Of a DNA stretch of 8,209 bases, positions 1 through 6,766 are shown piece by piece (the first letter of the stretch is position 1; the number at the start of each line of letters is the position of its first letter). The stretch is from the NCBI GenBank assembly GCA_030151845.1, contig JASLCM010000060.1, forward strand, positions 1-8,209. Direction: 5' to 3'. The notes beneath the pieces are model-generated. The model saw nothing but the letters and a program-made list of their open reading frames with translations. It had not been told where the DNA came from and did not search any database. The position numbers and the translations under genes are program-made. This DNA is from Bacteroides sp. GTDB taxonomy: Bacteria; Bacteroidota; Bacteroidia; Bacteroidales; Bacteroidaceae.

Positions 1-433
1 CTAAGAAAATAACAATTAAAAAACTCAGGATAAAGAGTTGTACTGGATTTAAAACCGATCGTTTTAAGTTGATTTTTAGTTCGATAAACTCTCGAATAAA
101 AAGGAAGAAAACGGTTGTTTTAACCCACTGACTCTGAGTAAGGGGTAAAGAAGCTTCTAATTGGCTGAGAAAAAGGGATAGAAAGGCTGTTCCTAGTAAG
201 AGGAGGAGAACAGCATCAAAAAAAAGAATCTTCTTTTTTATTCCTTTAATCGGCTTTTTATAGCGCAAGGCAAGGGAGAAGAGACCCGTTCCTAGGGCAA
301 CCCAATAAAGTTGAGAAAGAAAAGATTGAGACGATCCGTTGAGAGAAAAACCAACATCGAGAAGAATCAGGATGACACTTATCAAACTTACCCAAAATGA
401 TATTTTATGAAAATTGTTGATTTTAAAGGTCAT
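1..433 (-). CDS. TrkH/KtrB-family potassium uptake protein, N-terminal part (runs off the left edge)
   Basis: Reading the minus strand from the ATG at 433 gives 144 codons with no stop to the window edge. An in-frame TAA lies three codons upstream, so this is the first possible ATG. The visible part is almost wholly membrane: hydrophobic segments at about residues 12-30, 38-56, 69-90, 107-119 and 129-144, with a lysine-rich loop at 59-68. Residues 129-138 (NPVQLFILSF) match the conserved NPxQxFxxSF entry into the first TrkH/KtrB core helix. The preceding extra helices are typical of the long Bacteroidota TrkH proteins. Family members form the K+-translocating membrane subunit and usually work with a cytosolic TrkA/KtrA gating protein. 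The selectivity-filter repeats would lie left of the window, so the assignment rests on this motif and topology. It is divergent from the menaquinone operon and functionally unrelated to it. Confidence 0.72.
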   Translation of the reverse strand, partial: MTFKINNFHKISFWVSLISVILILLDVGFSLNGSSQSFLSQLYWVALGTGLFSLALRYKKPIKGIKKKILFFDAVLLLLLGTAFLSLFLSQLEASLPLTQSQWVKTTVFFLFIREFIELKINLKRSVLNPVQLFILSFLIVIFL

Positions 434-884
434 GGTCTCTTATTTTCTCTAATGGCTAACTAATTTAAGCAATATGTATCGTACTCGAAAAATGAATCGG
501 GTAAAAATAGACGATTTATGAAAATAATCCTTATAAGTATTCTCATTTTTTTATCGCTTCTTCACTCTTTTTTCTGGCTCAATGCAAGGAATCTCTGCCA
601 CTTTTTTCTTCTTGGTGGAGGAAGCTAACTCGCTATCTGCTCTATCAATACAGCACTATCCTCTTTTTAGCGACCAATATCTAGGACCTCAAAAGGGGGA
701 AATCAATGGCATAAAGGATCGGTCTTGCTCGCTTACTTTCTCTTTTAATTTCCTACCTTTGTATTCTTCAATTTAGTAATTTTGCAAGTGGAGCAAAGGG
801 AGTTCCTCTTTTTGCTTCGAATAATTCACTGGTGCTACTCCCCCTTTTGAGATTAAAGAGGAAGTTTCTATTTAAAAACTAGAA
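434..884. other. Divergent intergenic region, no intact gene
   Basis: This 451-nt stretch between the trkH-like gene and menF must hold both promoters. No intact gene is supported. An ATG at 518 opens a 36-codon frame with a signal-peptide-like start (MKIILISILIFLSLLHSFF), ended by TAA at 626. In a different frame, 511-882 has only two stops (TAG at 682, TAA at 712) over 124 codons and encodes hydrophobic, Leu/Phe/Ser-rich residues. It ends with TAG at 880, just before the menF start. This could be a decayed membrane-protein gene, but the DNA is pyrimidine-rich (many T runs), which by itself removes stop codons and makes hydrophobic residues. Confidence 0.4.
754..784 (+). promoter_or_regulatory. 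Candidate Bacteroidota -7 boxes upstream of menF
   Basis: Two octamers fit the Bacteroidota -7 consensus TAnnTTTG: TACCTTTG at 754-761 and TAATTTTG at 777-784. Either would give a leader of roughly 90-125 nt before the menF ATG. Neither has a TTTG/TTG -33 element at the expected 19-21 nt spacing, so the match is to the -7 box only. Confidence 0.25.
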
Positions 885-1976
885 ATGATACATATAGATA
901 ATACAGCGCTTTATCGTATAGATCAACTCATTCAAAAAAGGGCTAATTTTGCGGTTTATAAAAAGCCGAACGACCCTTCCATTCACTTTGTTATGCAAGA
1001 GCGGGGAGCTCCTCTCCTCCTCTCCTCCTTTTCTGAACTCAATGAGAAAGAGGGTTTTGTTATTGCCCCTTTCGCCGTCTCAAAAGAGGAGCCTATTGTT
1101 CTTTTACGCATCGATAGAAGATCTTTTCCCTCCCAACAAGAGTTGGATCATTTGCCTGTAGCGAAAGAAGCGATTGAGGTTGAAGAGGAACCTCTTGCAC
1201 AAGAGCTAATGTTTAATCGGTATCAACGGTGTTTCGACGCTTTTAAAAAGCCTTTGGAAGAGAAGAAGGTGGAGAAGCTTGTTTTGGCGAGGCATAAGGT
1301 GATAGAGAGGGCGAATGAGAACTCTTTGGCTTCCCTTTTTAAAAGGGCTTGTAGAAGTTATCCCAATAGCTTTGTTTACTTGATGCATACGCCTCAAACT
1401 GGGGTATGGATTGGAAGTACGCCGGAGGTTCTTCTTTGGGGAGAAAACAAGCAGTGGAAAACGGTTGCTTTGGCGGGAACAATTCCCTACGAAGAGGGTG
1501 TAGCTCCTCGCTGGAGTAAAAAGAACAGGTTGGAACAAGATTTAGTGGTTCAATACCTAAAAGGACAATTGGGTCGATGGGGCATTACGCCTCAGGTTAC
1601 TGGTCCCACAACGATTAGGGCTGGAGAGATTGCACACCTTGTTTCTCATTTAACTTTTTGGTTGGACTCCTCCAACAAATTGGGGGAGTTCATTGAATTG
1701 TTACACCCTACTCCTGCGGTATGTGGGTTGCCCAAAGAGGAGGCCTTTCGCTACATTGTAAAAAACGAGGGACAAAACAGAGGGTATTATTCGGGTTTTA
1801 TTGGAGAACTCTCTCCCATGCACACTCGTCTTTTTGTAAACTTACGCTGCATGCAGGTGGGAAAGTCCTATTACACGCTCTATGCTGGAGGGGGCTTGCT
1901 TCCCTCTTCTCAGCTCCTAGAGGAGTGGCAGGAGACAGAGCGTAAGATGAGAACGATGAGTGGGCTGCTTCAATAA
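885..1976 (+). CDS. menF: Isochorismate synthase MenF
   Basis: Converts chorismate to isochorismate, the committed entry into menaquinone synthesis, in the cytosol with Mg2+. The 363-aa protein has a short variable N-terminal part and a C-terminal chorismate-binding domain from about residue 110. Visible family motifs are KLVLAR (131-136), GSTPEVLL (177-184), LAGT (196-199), NRLEQDLV (214-221), HLVSHL (251-256), HPTPAVCG (274-281), RGYYSGFIGE (299-308), AGGG (334-337) and EEWQETERK (346-354). Lys131 matches the general base (K190 of E. coli MenF) and Glu181, exactly 50 residues later, the general acid (E240). The GxxGE and HPTPAVCG segments fit isochorismate synthase better than anthranilate synthase, and the men context settles it. 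The start is fixed by an in-frame TAA at 873. No strong Shine-Dalgarno is seen, as is usual for Bacteroidota. First gene of the operon. Confidence 0.95.
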   Translation: MIHIDNTALYRIDQLIQKRANFAVYKKPNDPSIHFVMQERGAPLLLSSFSELNEKEGFVIAPFAVSKEEPIVLLRIDRRSFPSQQELDHLPVAKEAIEVEEEPLAQELMFNRYQRCFDAFKKPLEEKKVEKLVLARHKVIERANENSLASLFKRACRSYPNSFVYLMHTPQTGVWIGSTPEVLLWGENKQWKTVALAGTIPYEEGVAPRWSKKNRLEQDLVVQYLKGQLGRWGITPQVTGPTTIRAGEIAHLVSHLTFWLDSSNKLGEFIELLHPTPAVCGLPKEEAFRYIVKNEGQNRGYYSGFIGELSPMHTRLFVNLRCMQVGKSYYTLYAGGGLLPSSQLLEEWQETERKMRTMSGLLQ

Positions 1977-1995
1977 GGAAAGGGGTTGCTCTTTT

Positions 1996-2030
1996 AACTA
2001 ATTTCTCCTTTGGTGAACTATAAATTAGTT
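1996..2030. repeat. 9-bp perfect inverted repeat between menF and menD
   Basis: AACTAATTT (1996-2004) and AAATTAGTT (2022-2030) are exact reverse complements separated by 17 nt. The stem is AT-rich and has no following T-tract, so it is a poor intrinsic terminator. It lies immediately before the possible menD promoter box and could be a protein-binding site or a weak RNA hairpin. Confidence 0.45.
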
Positions 2031-2040
2031 CCTACCTTGT
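2009..2040 (+). promoter_or_regulatory. Possible internal promoter for menD-B-C-E
   Basis: TTTG at 2009-2012 is followed after 20 nt by TACCTTGT at 2033-2040. This resembles the Bacteroidota TTTG / TAnnTTTG arrangement with the expected spacing, but the -7 box is imperfect at its end. Transcription would start about 20-25 nt before the menD ATG. The -33 element falls in the loop of the inverted repeat at 1996-2030. Confidence 0.3.
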
Positions 2041-2068
2041 ATGCTGTTTCAATAAAAAGAGATTATAG

Positions 2069-3733
2069 ATGTATTCTGATAAAAAAAATATACAACAATT
2101 GGTTGCCCTTTTAGAGGCACACCAGGTTCGGAAAGTGGTACTTTGTCCGGGGAGTCGCAATGCCCCCTTGGTACAAACCTTAGTGAATCACCCCTACTTC
2201 TCTTGCACAGCGATTACCGATGAGCGAAGCGCTGCCTTTACGGCTCTTGGTATGGCTCTGAATGGAGGAAAGCCTGTTGCGGTTTGTTGTACCTCGGGTA
2301 CGGCACTCTTAAACCTGCACCCTGCAGTGGCAGAGGCCTATTACCAACAGGTTCCGCTGATTGTAATTTCGGCCGACCGACCTGCGGCTTGGATTGGGCA
2401 GATGGATGGGCAAACGGTTCCGCAACCTGCTGTTTTTGGCTCTCTGGTGAAGGCTTCTGTTAACCTCCCTGAGGTGAAGACGGAAGAGGATGAGTGGTAC
2501 TGCAACCGACTCATCAATGAGGCGTTGTTGGAGGTGTATCACCACGGGCGAGGTCCTGTTCACATCAATGTTCCTCTCTCTGAGCCTCTCTTTAGTTTCA
2601 ACACCACGGAGTTGCCTCAGGTTAGAACCATTAAGCGGTACATCGGACTCAATGTCTACAATGAGGAGTACGATGAGTTGATTGGCCGACTCAATTCCTA
2701 TACGAAGAGAATGATGGTGGCGGGTCAGCAGATGATGATCTACCTCTTTGAGAAACGGAAAAGAAGGGCCTTGCAAAGGGGTTTTGTTTGGCTATCGGAG
2801 CATCTGGGCAATCAAACAACGCCTGGTAAACCCATTACCAATTTTGATGCGCTACTCTATGCCTTGGAAGAGAAAGAGCTGCCTCGTTTTCAGCCCGAGC
2901 TGGTAATTACCTACGGGGGGCATTTGGTATCGAAGCGGTTAAAAAAGTATCTGCGTAAATATCCTCCCAAGGAGCATTGGCACGTGGCTGCCGATGGCAA
3001 GGTGGTGGATCTTTTTGGGGCGCTTACCACGGTGATTGAGATGAGTCCCTTTGAGTTTCTCGATCGGATGGCGGGAGCGCTTACCGAGGCTAAATCGGAT
3101 TTTCCAATGTTGTGGGAGAATCGGTCGAAAGGCATTCAAGAGCCCACGCTCTCCTACTCTAGTTTTGGGGTGGTTGGACAGCTCTTGAAACAGATGGCGG
3201 TACCCTCTGTTTTGCATCTAGGAAACAGCTCGGTGGTTCGTTATGCGCAACTTTTTGAGTTGCCTGCCGAGGTGGATATTTGTTGCAACAGGGGAACGAA
3301 TGGAATTGAGGGGTCGCTATCTACAGCGATTGGTTACTCCATGGCTTCGGATAAGTTAAACTATTTGGTTCTGGGCGACTTGAGCTTCTTCTACGACATG
3401 AATGCGCTCTGGGCTAGAAATTATGGTTCGAACCTGCGCATCTTACTTCTCAACAATGGGGGTGGCGAAATCTTCCATACGCTTCCTATGAATCTAACAG
3501 GATCGGCTGGCCGATTTGTGCGTGCTACTCATCAGACAAAAGCGGAGAGCTGGGCCAAAGAGAGTGGTTTTGATTACCTATCGGCCCACAACCAAGAGGA
3601 GCTCGACCAGCAATGGGTTCGCTTCAAAGATCCAAACATCAATCAGACTCGTCCTCTCTTTTTAGAGGTGTTTACCGATACGGAGGAGGATGTGGCTAAA
3701 TACAAAGACTATTTTCACGCGTTAAAAAAATAA
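2069..3733 (+). CDS. menD: SEPHCHC synthase MenD (ThDP-dependent)
   Basis: Condenses isochorismate with 2-oxoglutarate, releasing CO2, to give 2-succinyl-5-enolpyruvyl-6-hydroxy-3-cyclohexene-1-carboxylate, using thiamine diphosphate and Mg2+. At 554 aa it is full length. In the N-terminal pyrimidine-binding domain are CPGSRNAPL (26-34), DERSAAF (51-57) with catalytic Glu52, TSGTALLN (75-82), SADRP (101-105) and GPVHINVP (162-169). In the C-terminal diphosphate-binding domain are GNSSVVR (385-391), NRGTNGIEG (407-415), GDLSFFYD (436-443) and NNGGGEIF (462-469). Ser387, Arg391 and Arg408 fit substrate-binding positions known from E. coli MenD. The segment QMDGQTVPQ (111-119) replaces the GANQTI form of enteric MenD. 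The start is fixed by TAG directly upstream at 2066. The menB start follows 4 nt after the stop. Confidence 0.96.
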   Translation: MYSDKKNIQQLVALLEAHQVRKVVLCPGSRNAPLVQTLVNHPYFSCTAITDERSAAFTALGMALNGGKPVAVCCTSGTALLNLHPAVAEAYYQQVPLIVISADRPAAWIGQMDGQTVPQPAVFGSLVKASVNLPEVKTEEDEWYCNRLINEALLEVYHHGRGPVHINVPLSEPLFSFNTTELPQVRTIKRYIGLNVYNEEYDELIGRLNSYTKRMMVAGQQMMIYLFEKRKRRALQRGFVWLSEHLGNQTTPGKPITNFDALLYALEEKELPRFQPELVITYGGHLVSKRLKKYLRKYPPKEHWHVAADGKVVDLFGALTTVIEMSPFEFLDRMAGALTEAKSDFPMLWENRSKGIQEPTLSYSSFGVVGQLLKQMAVPSVLHLGNSSVVRYAQLFELPAEVDICCNRGTNGIEGSLSTAIGYSMASDKLNYLVLGDLSFFYDMNALWARNYGSNLRILLLNNGGGEIFHTLPMNLTGSAGRFVRATHQTKAESWAKESGFDYLSAHNQEELDQQWVRFKDPNINQTRPLFLEVFTDTEEDVAKYKDYFHALKK

Positions 3734-3737
3734 AGGT

Positions 3738-4562
3738 ATGTCAACACAAAGAGATTGGAAAACAATAAAGGAGTACGAAGATATTCTCTTCGATTTTTAC
3801 AAGGGTATTGCTAGAATAACGATTAACAGGGAGCGATACCGCAATGCTTTTACTCCACAAACAACCTGGGAGATGAGTAATGCGCTACAAATTTGTAGAG
3901 AGAACCAGGAGATTCGAGTGGTTGTTTTAACAGGGGCTGGAGAGAAGGCTTTCTGTTCGGGCGGCGATCAAAATGTGAAGGGCCGCGGAGGATACATTGG
4001 TAAAGATGGGGTTCCTCGTTTAAGTGTATTGGATGTTCAAAAGCAGATTCGCTCTCTTCCTAAGCCTGTGATTGCTGCTGTAAATGGATATGCCATTGGT
4101 GGTGGCCATGTGCTGCATGTGGTTTGTGACTTATCGATCGCTTCAGAGAATGCAAGATTTGGACAAACGGGTCCGCGTGTGGGTAGTTTCGATGCTGGCT
4201 TTGGTTCCTCTTATTTGGCCCGTGTGGTTGGTCAGAAAAAGGCTAGAGAAATTTGGTTCCTCTGCCGACAATATGATGCGCAACAGGCTTTAGATATGGG
4301 ACTGGTAAACACGGTGGTTCCATTGGATCAGCTTGAGGAGGAGTATGTGAAATGGGCAGAGGAGATGATGTTATTGAGTCCGCTTGCTTTACGTATGATT
4401 AAGGCGGGCTTAAATGCAGAGTTAGATGGACAGGCGGGCATACAGGAGTTAGCTGGAGATGCAACCATGCTCTATTATCTAACCGATGAAGCTCAGGAGG
4501 GGAAAAATGCTTTCTTAGAGAAGCGTGATCCTGACTTCGACCAATTTCCAAAATTTCCTTAA
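3738..4562 (+). CDS. menB: 1,4-dihydroxy-2-naphthoyl-CoA synthase MenB
   Basis: Crotonase-fold enzyme that closes the second ring of o-succinylbenzoyl-CoA to give DHNA-CoA in the cytosol. The 274-aa length is normal. Oxyanion-hole segments are seen at SGGDQNVKG (74-82) and GGGHVLH (121-127). FGQTGPRVGSFDAG (141-154) carries Gly145, Ser150 and Asp152, which align with Gly156, Ser161 and Asp163 of E. coli. Gly at the QTGP position marks the type I, bicarbonate-dependent class; type II enzymes have Asp there. Tyr247 fits the C-terminal active-site tyrosine supplied by a neighbouring subunit in the hexamer. The C-terminus EKRDPDFDQFPKFP is a strong MenB signature that separates it from enoyl-CoA hydratases. 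It lies 4 nt after menD and 15 nt before menC, so co-transcription is nearly certain. Confidence 0.97.
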   Translation: MSTQRDWKTIKEYEDILFDFYKGIARITINRERYRNAFTPQTTWEMSNALQICRENQEIRVVVLTGAGEKAFCSGGDQNVKGRGGYIGKDGVPRLSVLDVQKQIRSLPKPVIAAVNGYAIGGGHVLHVVCDLSIASENARFGQTGPRVGSFDAGFGSSYLARVVGQKKAREIWFLCRQYDAQQALDMGLVNTVVPLDQLEEEYVKWAEEMMLLSPLALRMIKAGLNAELDGQAGIQELAGDATMLYYLTDEAQEGKNAFLEKRDPDFDQFPKFP

Positions 4563-4577
4563 TCAACGATTCATAAA

Positions 4578-5621
4578 ATGGCTTTAACGATTCAAATCCT
4601 TCCAAAGGTTTTACATTTTAAACAACCTGCGAGAACCTCGAGAGGGGCCTATACGGTACGAAAGGTATGGTACATTGTACTATCGGAGGGTACAGTTGCC
4701 TATGGGTATGGGGAGTGTGCTCCTCTTCCCGATTTGAGCTGTGATGCCTCTCCTCATTATGAGCAGATTCTCTGTGATTTTGCCGAGGAGTTTTCTCGCA
4801 ACAACCAAATTGAGTGGGAAAAGCTAAGAGCGTACCCTTCTATGTTATTGGGGTTTGAAACTGCTTACCAGCAGCTGCAACAAAACTCTTTCCAGTTGTG
4901 GGATACCCCTTTTTCGAGGGGTGAAGAGGGAATTCCAATCAATGGGTTAATTTGGATGGATTCGTATGAGCAGATGAAGAAGCAGATTGAGCATAAGCTT
5001 GAAAGGGGGTTTCGCCTCATCAAACTAAAAATTGGAGCAATCGATTTTGAAGAGGAGATCGATTTGCTTCAATCCATTAGAAGGGACTACACTGAAAAGG
5101 AGATTCAGTTGCGAGTAGATGCCAATGGGGCCTTCTCTCCTCTAGAGGCGATGAGCAAACTGGAGCGTTTGGCGAAGCTGGATATTCACTCCATTGAGCA
5201 ACCGATAAAGGCGGGGCAATGGGAGGAGATGGCTGCATTAATGAAGAGTTCTCCCCTATCCATTGCGCTGGATGAGGAGCTTATTGGGGTGAATGATTTA
5301 GCGGAAAAGCAAAGGTTATTGGAGGTGATTGCTCCCCATTTTCTGGTACTAAAACCCTCCTTGCATGGCGGATTTTCTGGATGTGAGGAGTGGATTGAAG
5401 AGGCCGAAAGGCGAAATATAGGTTGGTGGATTACATCGGCTCTCGAGTCTAATCTTGGTTTAAATGCGATTGCTCAGTGGACGGCAACCTTGAACTCTCC
5501 GCTGCCTCAGGGTTTGGGTACGGGGGCCCTATTCAAGGACAATGTCTCTTTGCCGTTAGAGATTAGGCAAAGCGAATTGCGATTTGATCCTATGGGAATA
5601 AAAGATTTTTGCTTGGCATGA
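4578..5621 (+). CDS. menC: o-Succinylbenzoate synthase MenC
   Basis: Enolase-superfamily enzyme that dehydrates SHCHC to o-succinylbenzoate. The 347-aa protein has the N-terminal capping domain (about 1-115, with GYGECAPLPDLS at 43-54) and a C-terminal barrel. Catalytic and metal residues are visible in order: KLK (149-151) with Lys151 as base, DANGAF (181-186) with Asp181, IEQP (206-209) with Glu207, LDEEL (231-235) with Asp232, and LKPSLHGG (258-265) with Lys259. SALESNLGLNAIAQW (287-301) is the typical late-barrel signature of Bacteroidota OSBS. Related dipeptide epimerases share the KxK...K pattern, but the position between menB and menE makes OSBS the clear choice. Its TGA overlaps the menE ATG (ATGA), which suggests translational coupling. 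Confidence 0.95.
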   Translation: MALTIQILPKVLHFKQPARTSRGAYTVRKVWYIVLSEGTVAYGYGECAPLPDLSCDASPHYEQILCDFAEEFSRNNQIEWEKLRAYPSMLLGFETAYQQLQQNSFQLWDTPFSRGEEGIPINGLIWMDSYEQMKKQIEHKLERGFRLIKLKIGAIDFEEEIDLLQSIRRDYTEKEIQLRVDANGAFSPLEAMSKLERLAKLDIHSIEQPIKAGQWEEMAALMKSSPLSIALDEELIGVNDLAEKQRLLEVIAPHFLVLKPSLHGGFSGCEEWIEEAERRNIGWWITSALESNLGLNAIAQWTATLNSPLPQGLGTGALFKDNVSLPLEIRQSELRFDPMGIKDFCLA

Positions 5622-6724
5622 AACAGGGCATTGTTTTAAATGGGGTCTACTACGACCTTAAGAATATCGATCGCTTTATTGATTCTGCTCAAGGCAAGGA
5701 GGAGCTCTCTTTCTTTACGGAGGTGGTCTCTTTTGTTAAGGAGTGGTTCTCCTCGAAAAACGATATTGTGGTTTACACTTCGGGCTCTACTGGTACTCCC
5801 AAATCTCTTAGGGTGAGTAAGGAGCATATGCAGAATAGTGCAGCAATGACCTGCTCGTTTTTACAGCTTCAGAAGCAGGCTAACGCTCTGCTTTGCATGC
5901 CTGTGAAGTACATTGCGGGAAAGATGATGGTTGTTCGTGCCTTGGTTGCAGAACTCTCTCTTTGGGTGGTGCCACCTACGGGCAGACCGCTCTCTTCGCT
6001 CTCGGAAGAGGTTGTTCTCGATTTTGCAGCGATGGTTCCTCTACAGGTCTATAATTCGTTGCAAGAGGAGCGGGATACGCTTCGACTGAAGCAAATTAAG
6101 CATTTGCTCCTAGGGGGTGGTGCTATTGATGAGGAGTTGGCTGCAACCTTAAGTAATTTTCCCAACTCGGTTTACTCGAGTTATGGGATGACAGAGACGG
6201 TTTCTCACGTTGCTATCCGACATTTAAGTGGTCCGCTTGCCTCCTCTTGGTATTCTCCTCTGCCCAATGTGCAGCTATCGAAAGGAGAAGCGAACAACCT
6301 ACTGATTCATGCTCCTCATCTCACGAGTGAAGATTTAAGTACAAATGACCTTGTGGTGTTTAATTCGGAGGGGGCATTTCAACTCATCGGACGGTTGGAC
6401 AATGTGATTAATAGTGGGGGAATTAAGATTCAGGCTGAGGAGGTCGAGTTAAAGTTAAAGGGGTTGATGAAGCGTCCCTACGTAATAACCAGTAAAAAAG
6501 ACTCCAAGTTGGGTGAAGCGATCACCTTACTCATTGAGGGCTCTCCTTTTGACACCAAAAACCTGACCGAAGCAATGAAGCAGGTTCTTACTCCCTATGA
6601 GCTTCCTAAACATCTCTTTTTTGTGGACCAACTTCCTTTAACGGAGACCAAAAAGATAAAAAGAAGTCGGTGTAAGGTTATTGCCAACCGATTAGCCGAG
6701 AGCAACTGTCCTCAGGAAGGTTGA
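5618..6724 (+). CDS. menE: o-Succinylbenzoate-CoA ligase MenE
   Basis: Adenylate-forming enzyme that activates o-succinylbenzoate with ATP and joins it to CoA. I chose the ATG at 5618, which overlaps the menC stop as ATGA, giving 368 aa; a TTG three codons upstream (5609) is possible but less likely. The protein is short for the ANL superfamily, as Bacteroidota MenE usually is, because the N-terminal subdomain is reduced. Seen in order (ATG numbering): P-loop YTSGSTGTPKS (53-63), LLGGGAIDEEL (164-174), SYGMTE (188-193), hinge-region GRLDNVINSGG (258-268) and the C-terminal A10 region LTETKKIKR (341-349). In A10 the usual TGK is TKK; the catalytic Lys346 is kept. This is the last gene of the operon. 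Its stop sits at the border with AT-rich foreign-looking DNA, so the final few residues could be affected by the junction. Confidence 0.95.
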   Translation: MKQGIVLNGVYYDLKNIDRFIDSAQGKEELSFFTEVVSFVKEWFSSKNDIVVYTSGSTGTPKSLRVSKEHMQNSAAMTCSFLQLQKQANALLCMPVKYIAGKMMVVRALVAELSLWVVPPTGRPLSSLSEEVVLDFAAMVPLQVYNSLQEERDTLRLKQIKHLLLGGGAIDEELAATLSNFPNSVYSSYGMTETVSHVAIRHLSGPLASSWYSPLPNVQLSKGEANNLLIHAPHLTSEDLSTNDLVVFNSEGAFQLIGRLDNVINSGGIKIQAEEVELKLKGLMKRPYVITSKKDSKLGEAITLLIEGSPFDTKNLTEAMKQVLTPYELPKHLFFVDQLPLTETKKIKRSRCKVIANRLAESNCPQEG

Positions 6725-6766
6725 TGATTAATTTTTAGTTCTTTTCTTTGAATGAAATAATCATCA
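6722..6766. repeat. 9-bp inverted repeat at the menE stop
   Basis: TGATGATTA (6722-6730, including the menE TGA) and TAATCATCA (6758-6766) are exact reverse complements with a 27-nt loop. The stem is AT-rich and no T-run follows the right arm, so it is at best a weak terminator. Both arms also fall inside the minus-strand radical SAM remnant, so the repeat may be chance or a trace of the junction. Confidence 0.35.

Larger units (their letters stand above)
1964..2055 (+). repeat. Imperfect 13-bp direct repeat flanking the menF-menD spacer
   Basis: GCTGCTTCAATAA at 1964-1976 (the last codons and stop of menF) recurs as GCTGTTTCAATAA at 2043-2055, 12 of 13 identical and 79 nt apart. The second copy would also read Leu-Phe-Gln-stop in frame. 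The repeats bracket nearly all of the unusually long spacer in this operon, as if the spacer arose by insertion or local duplication. Chance similarity is not excluded. Confidence 0.45.

Noticed and set aside
582..776. 64-codon + strand ORF upstream of menF
   Set aside because: No recognisable domain and no start signal; it sits in T-rich intergenic DNA where another frame is equally open.
1206..1538. 110-codon minus-strand ORF inside menF
   Set aside because: Antisense shadow of a gene with clear catalytic motifs; the product resembles nothing and has shadow-like composition.
2399..2425. MenD QMDGQTVPQ instead of the GANQTI segment of enteric MenD
   Set aside because: From recall, this variant is usual in Bacteroidota MenD proteins, so it is not a sign of altered function.
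2309..3217. Several minus-strand ORFs inside menD
   Set aside because: All are opposite the conserved ThDP-enzyme motifs of menD and show no protein features of their own.
6638..6664. MenE A10 motif reads TKKIKR rather than TGKIKR
   Set aside because: The catalytic lysine is kept and the protein is otherwise typical; a single Gly-to-Lys change is only a minor variant.
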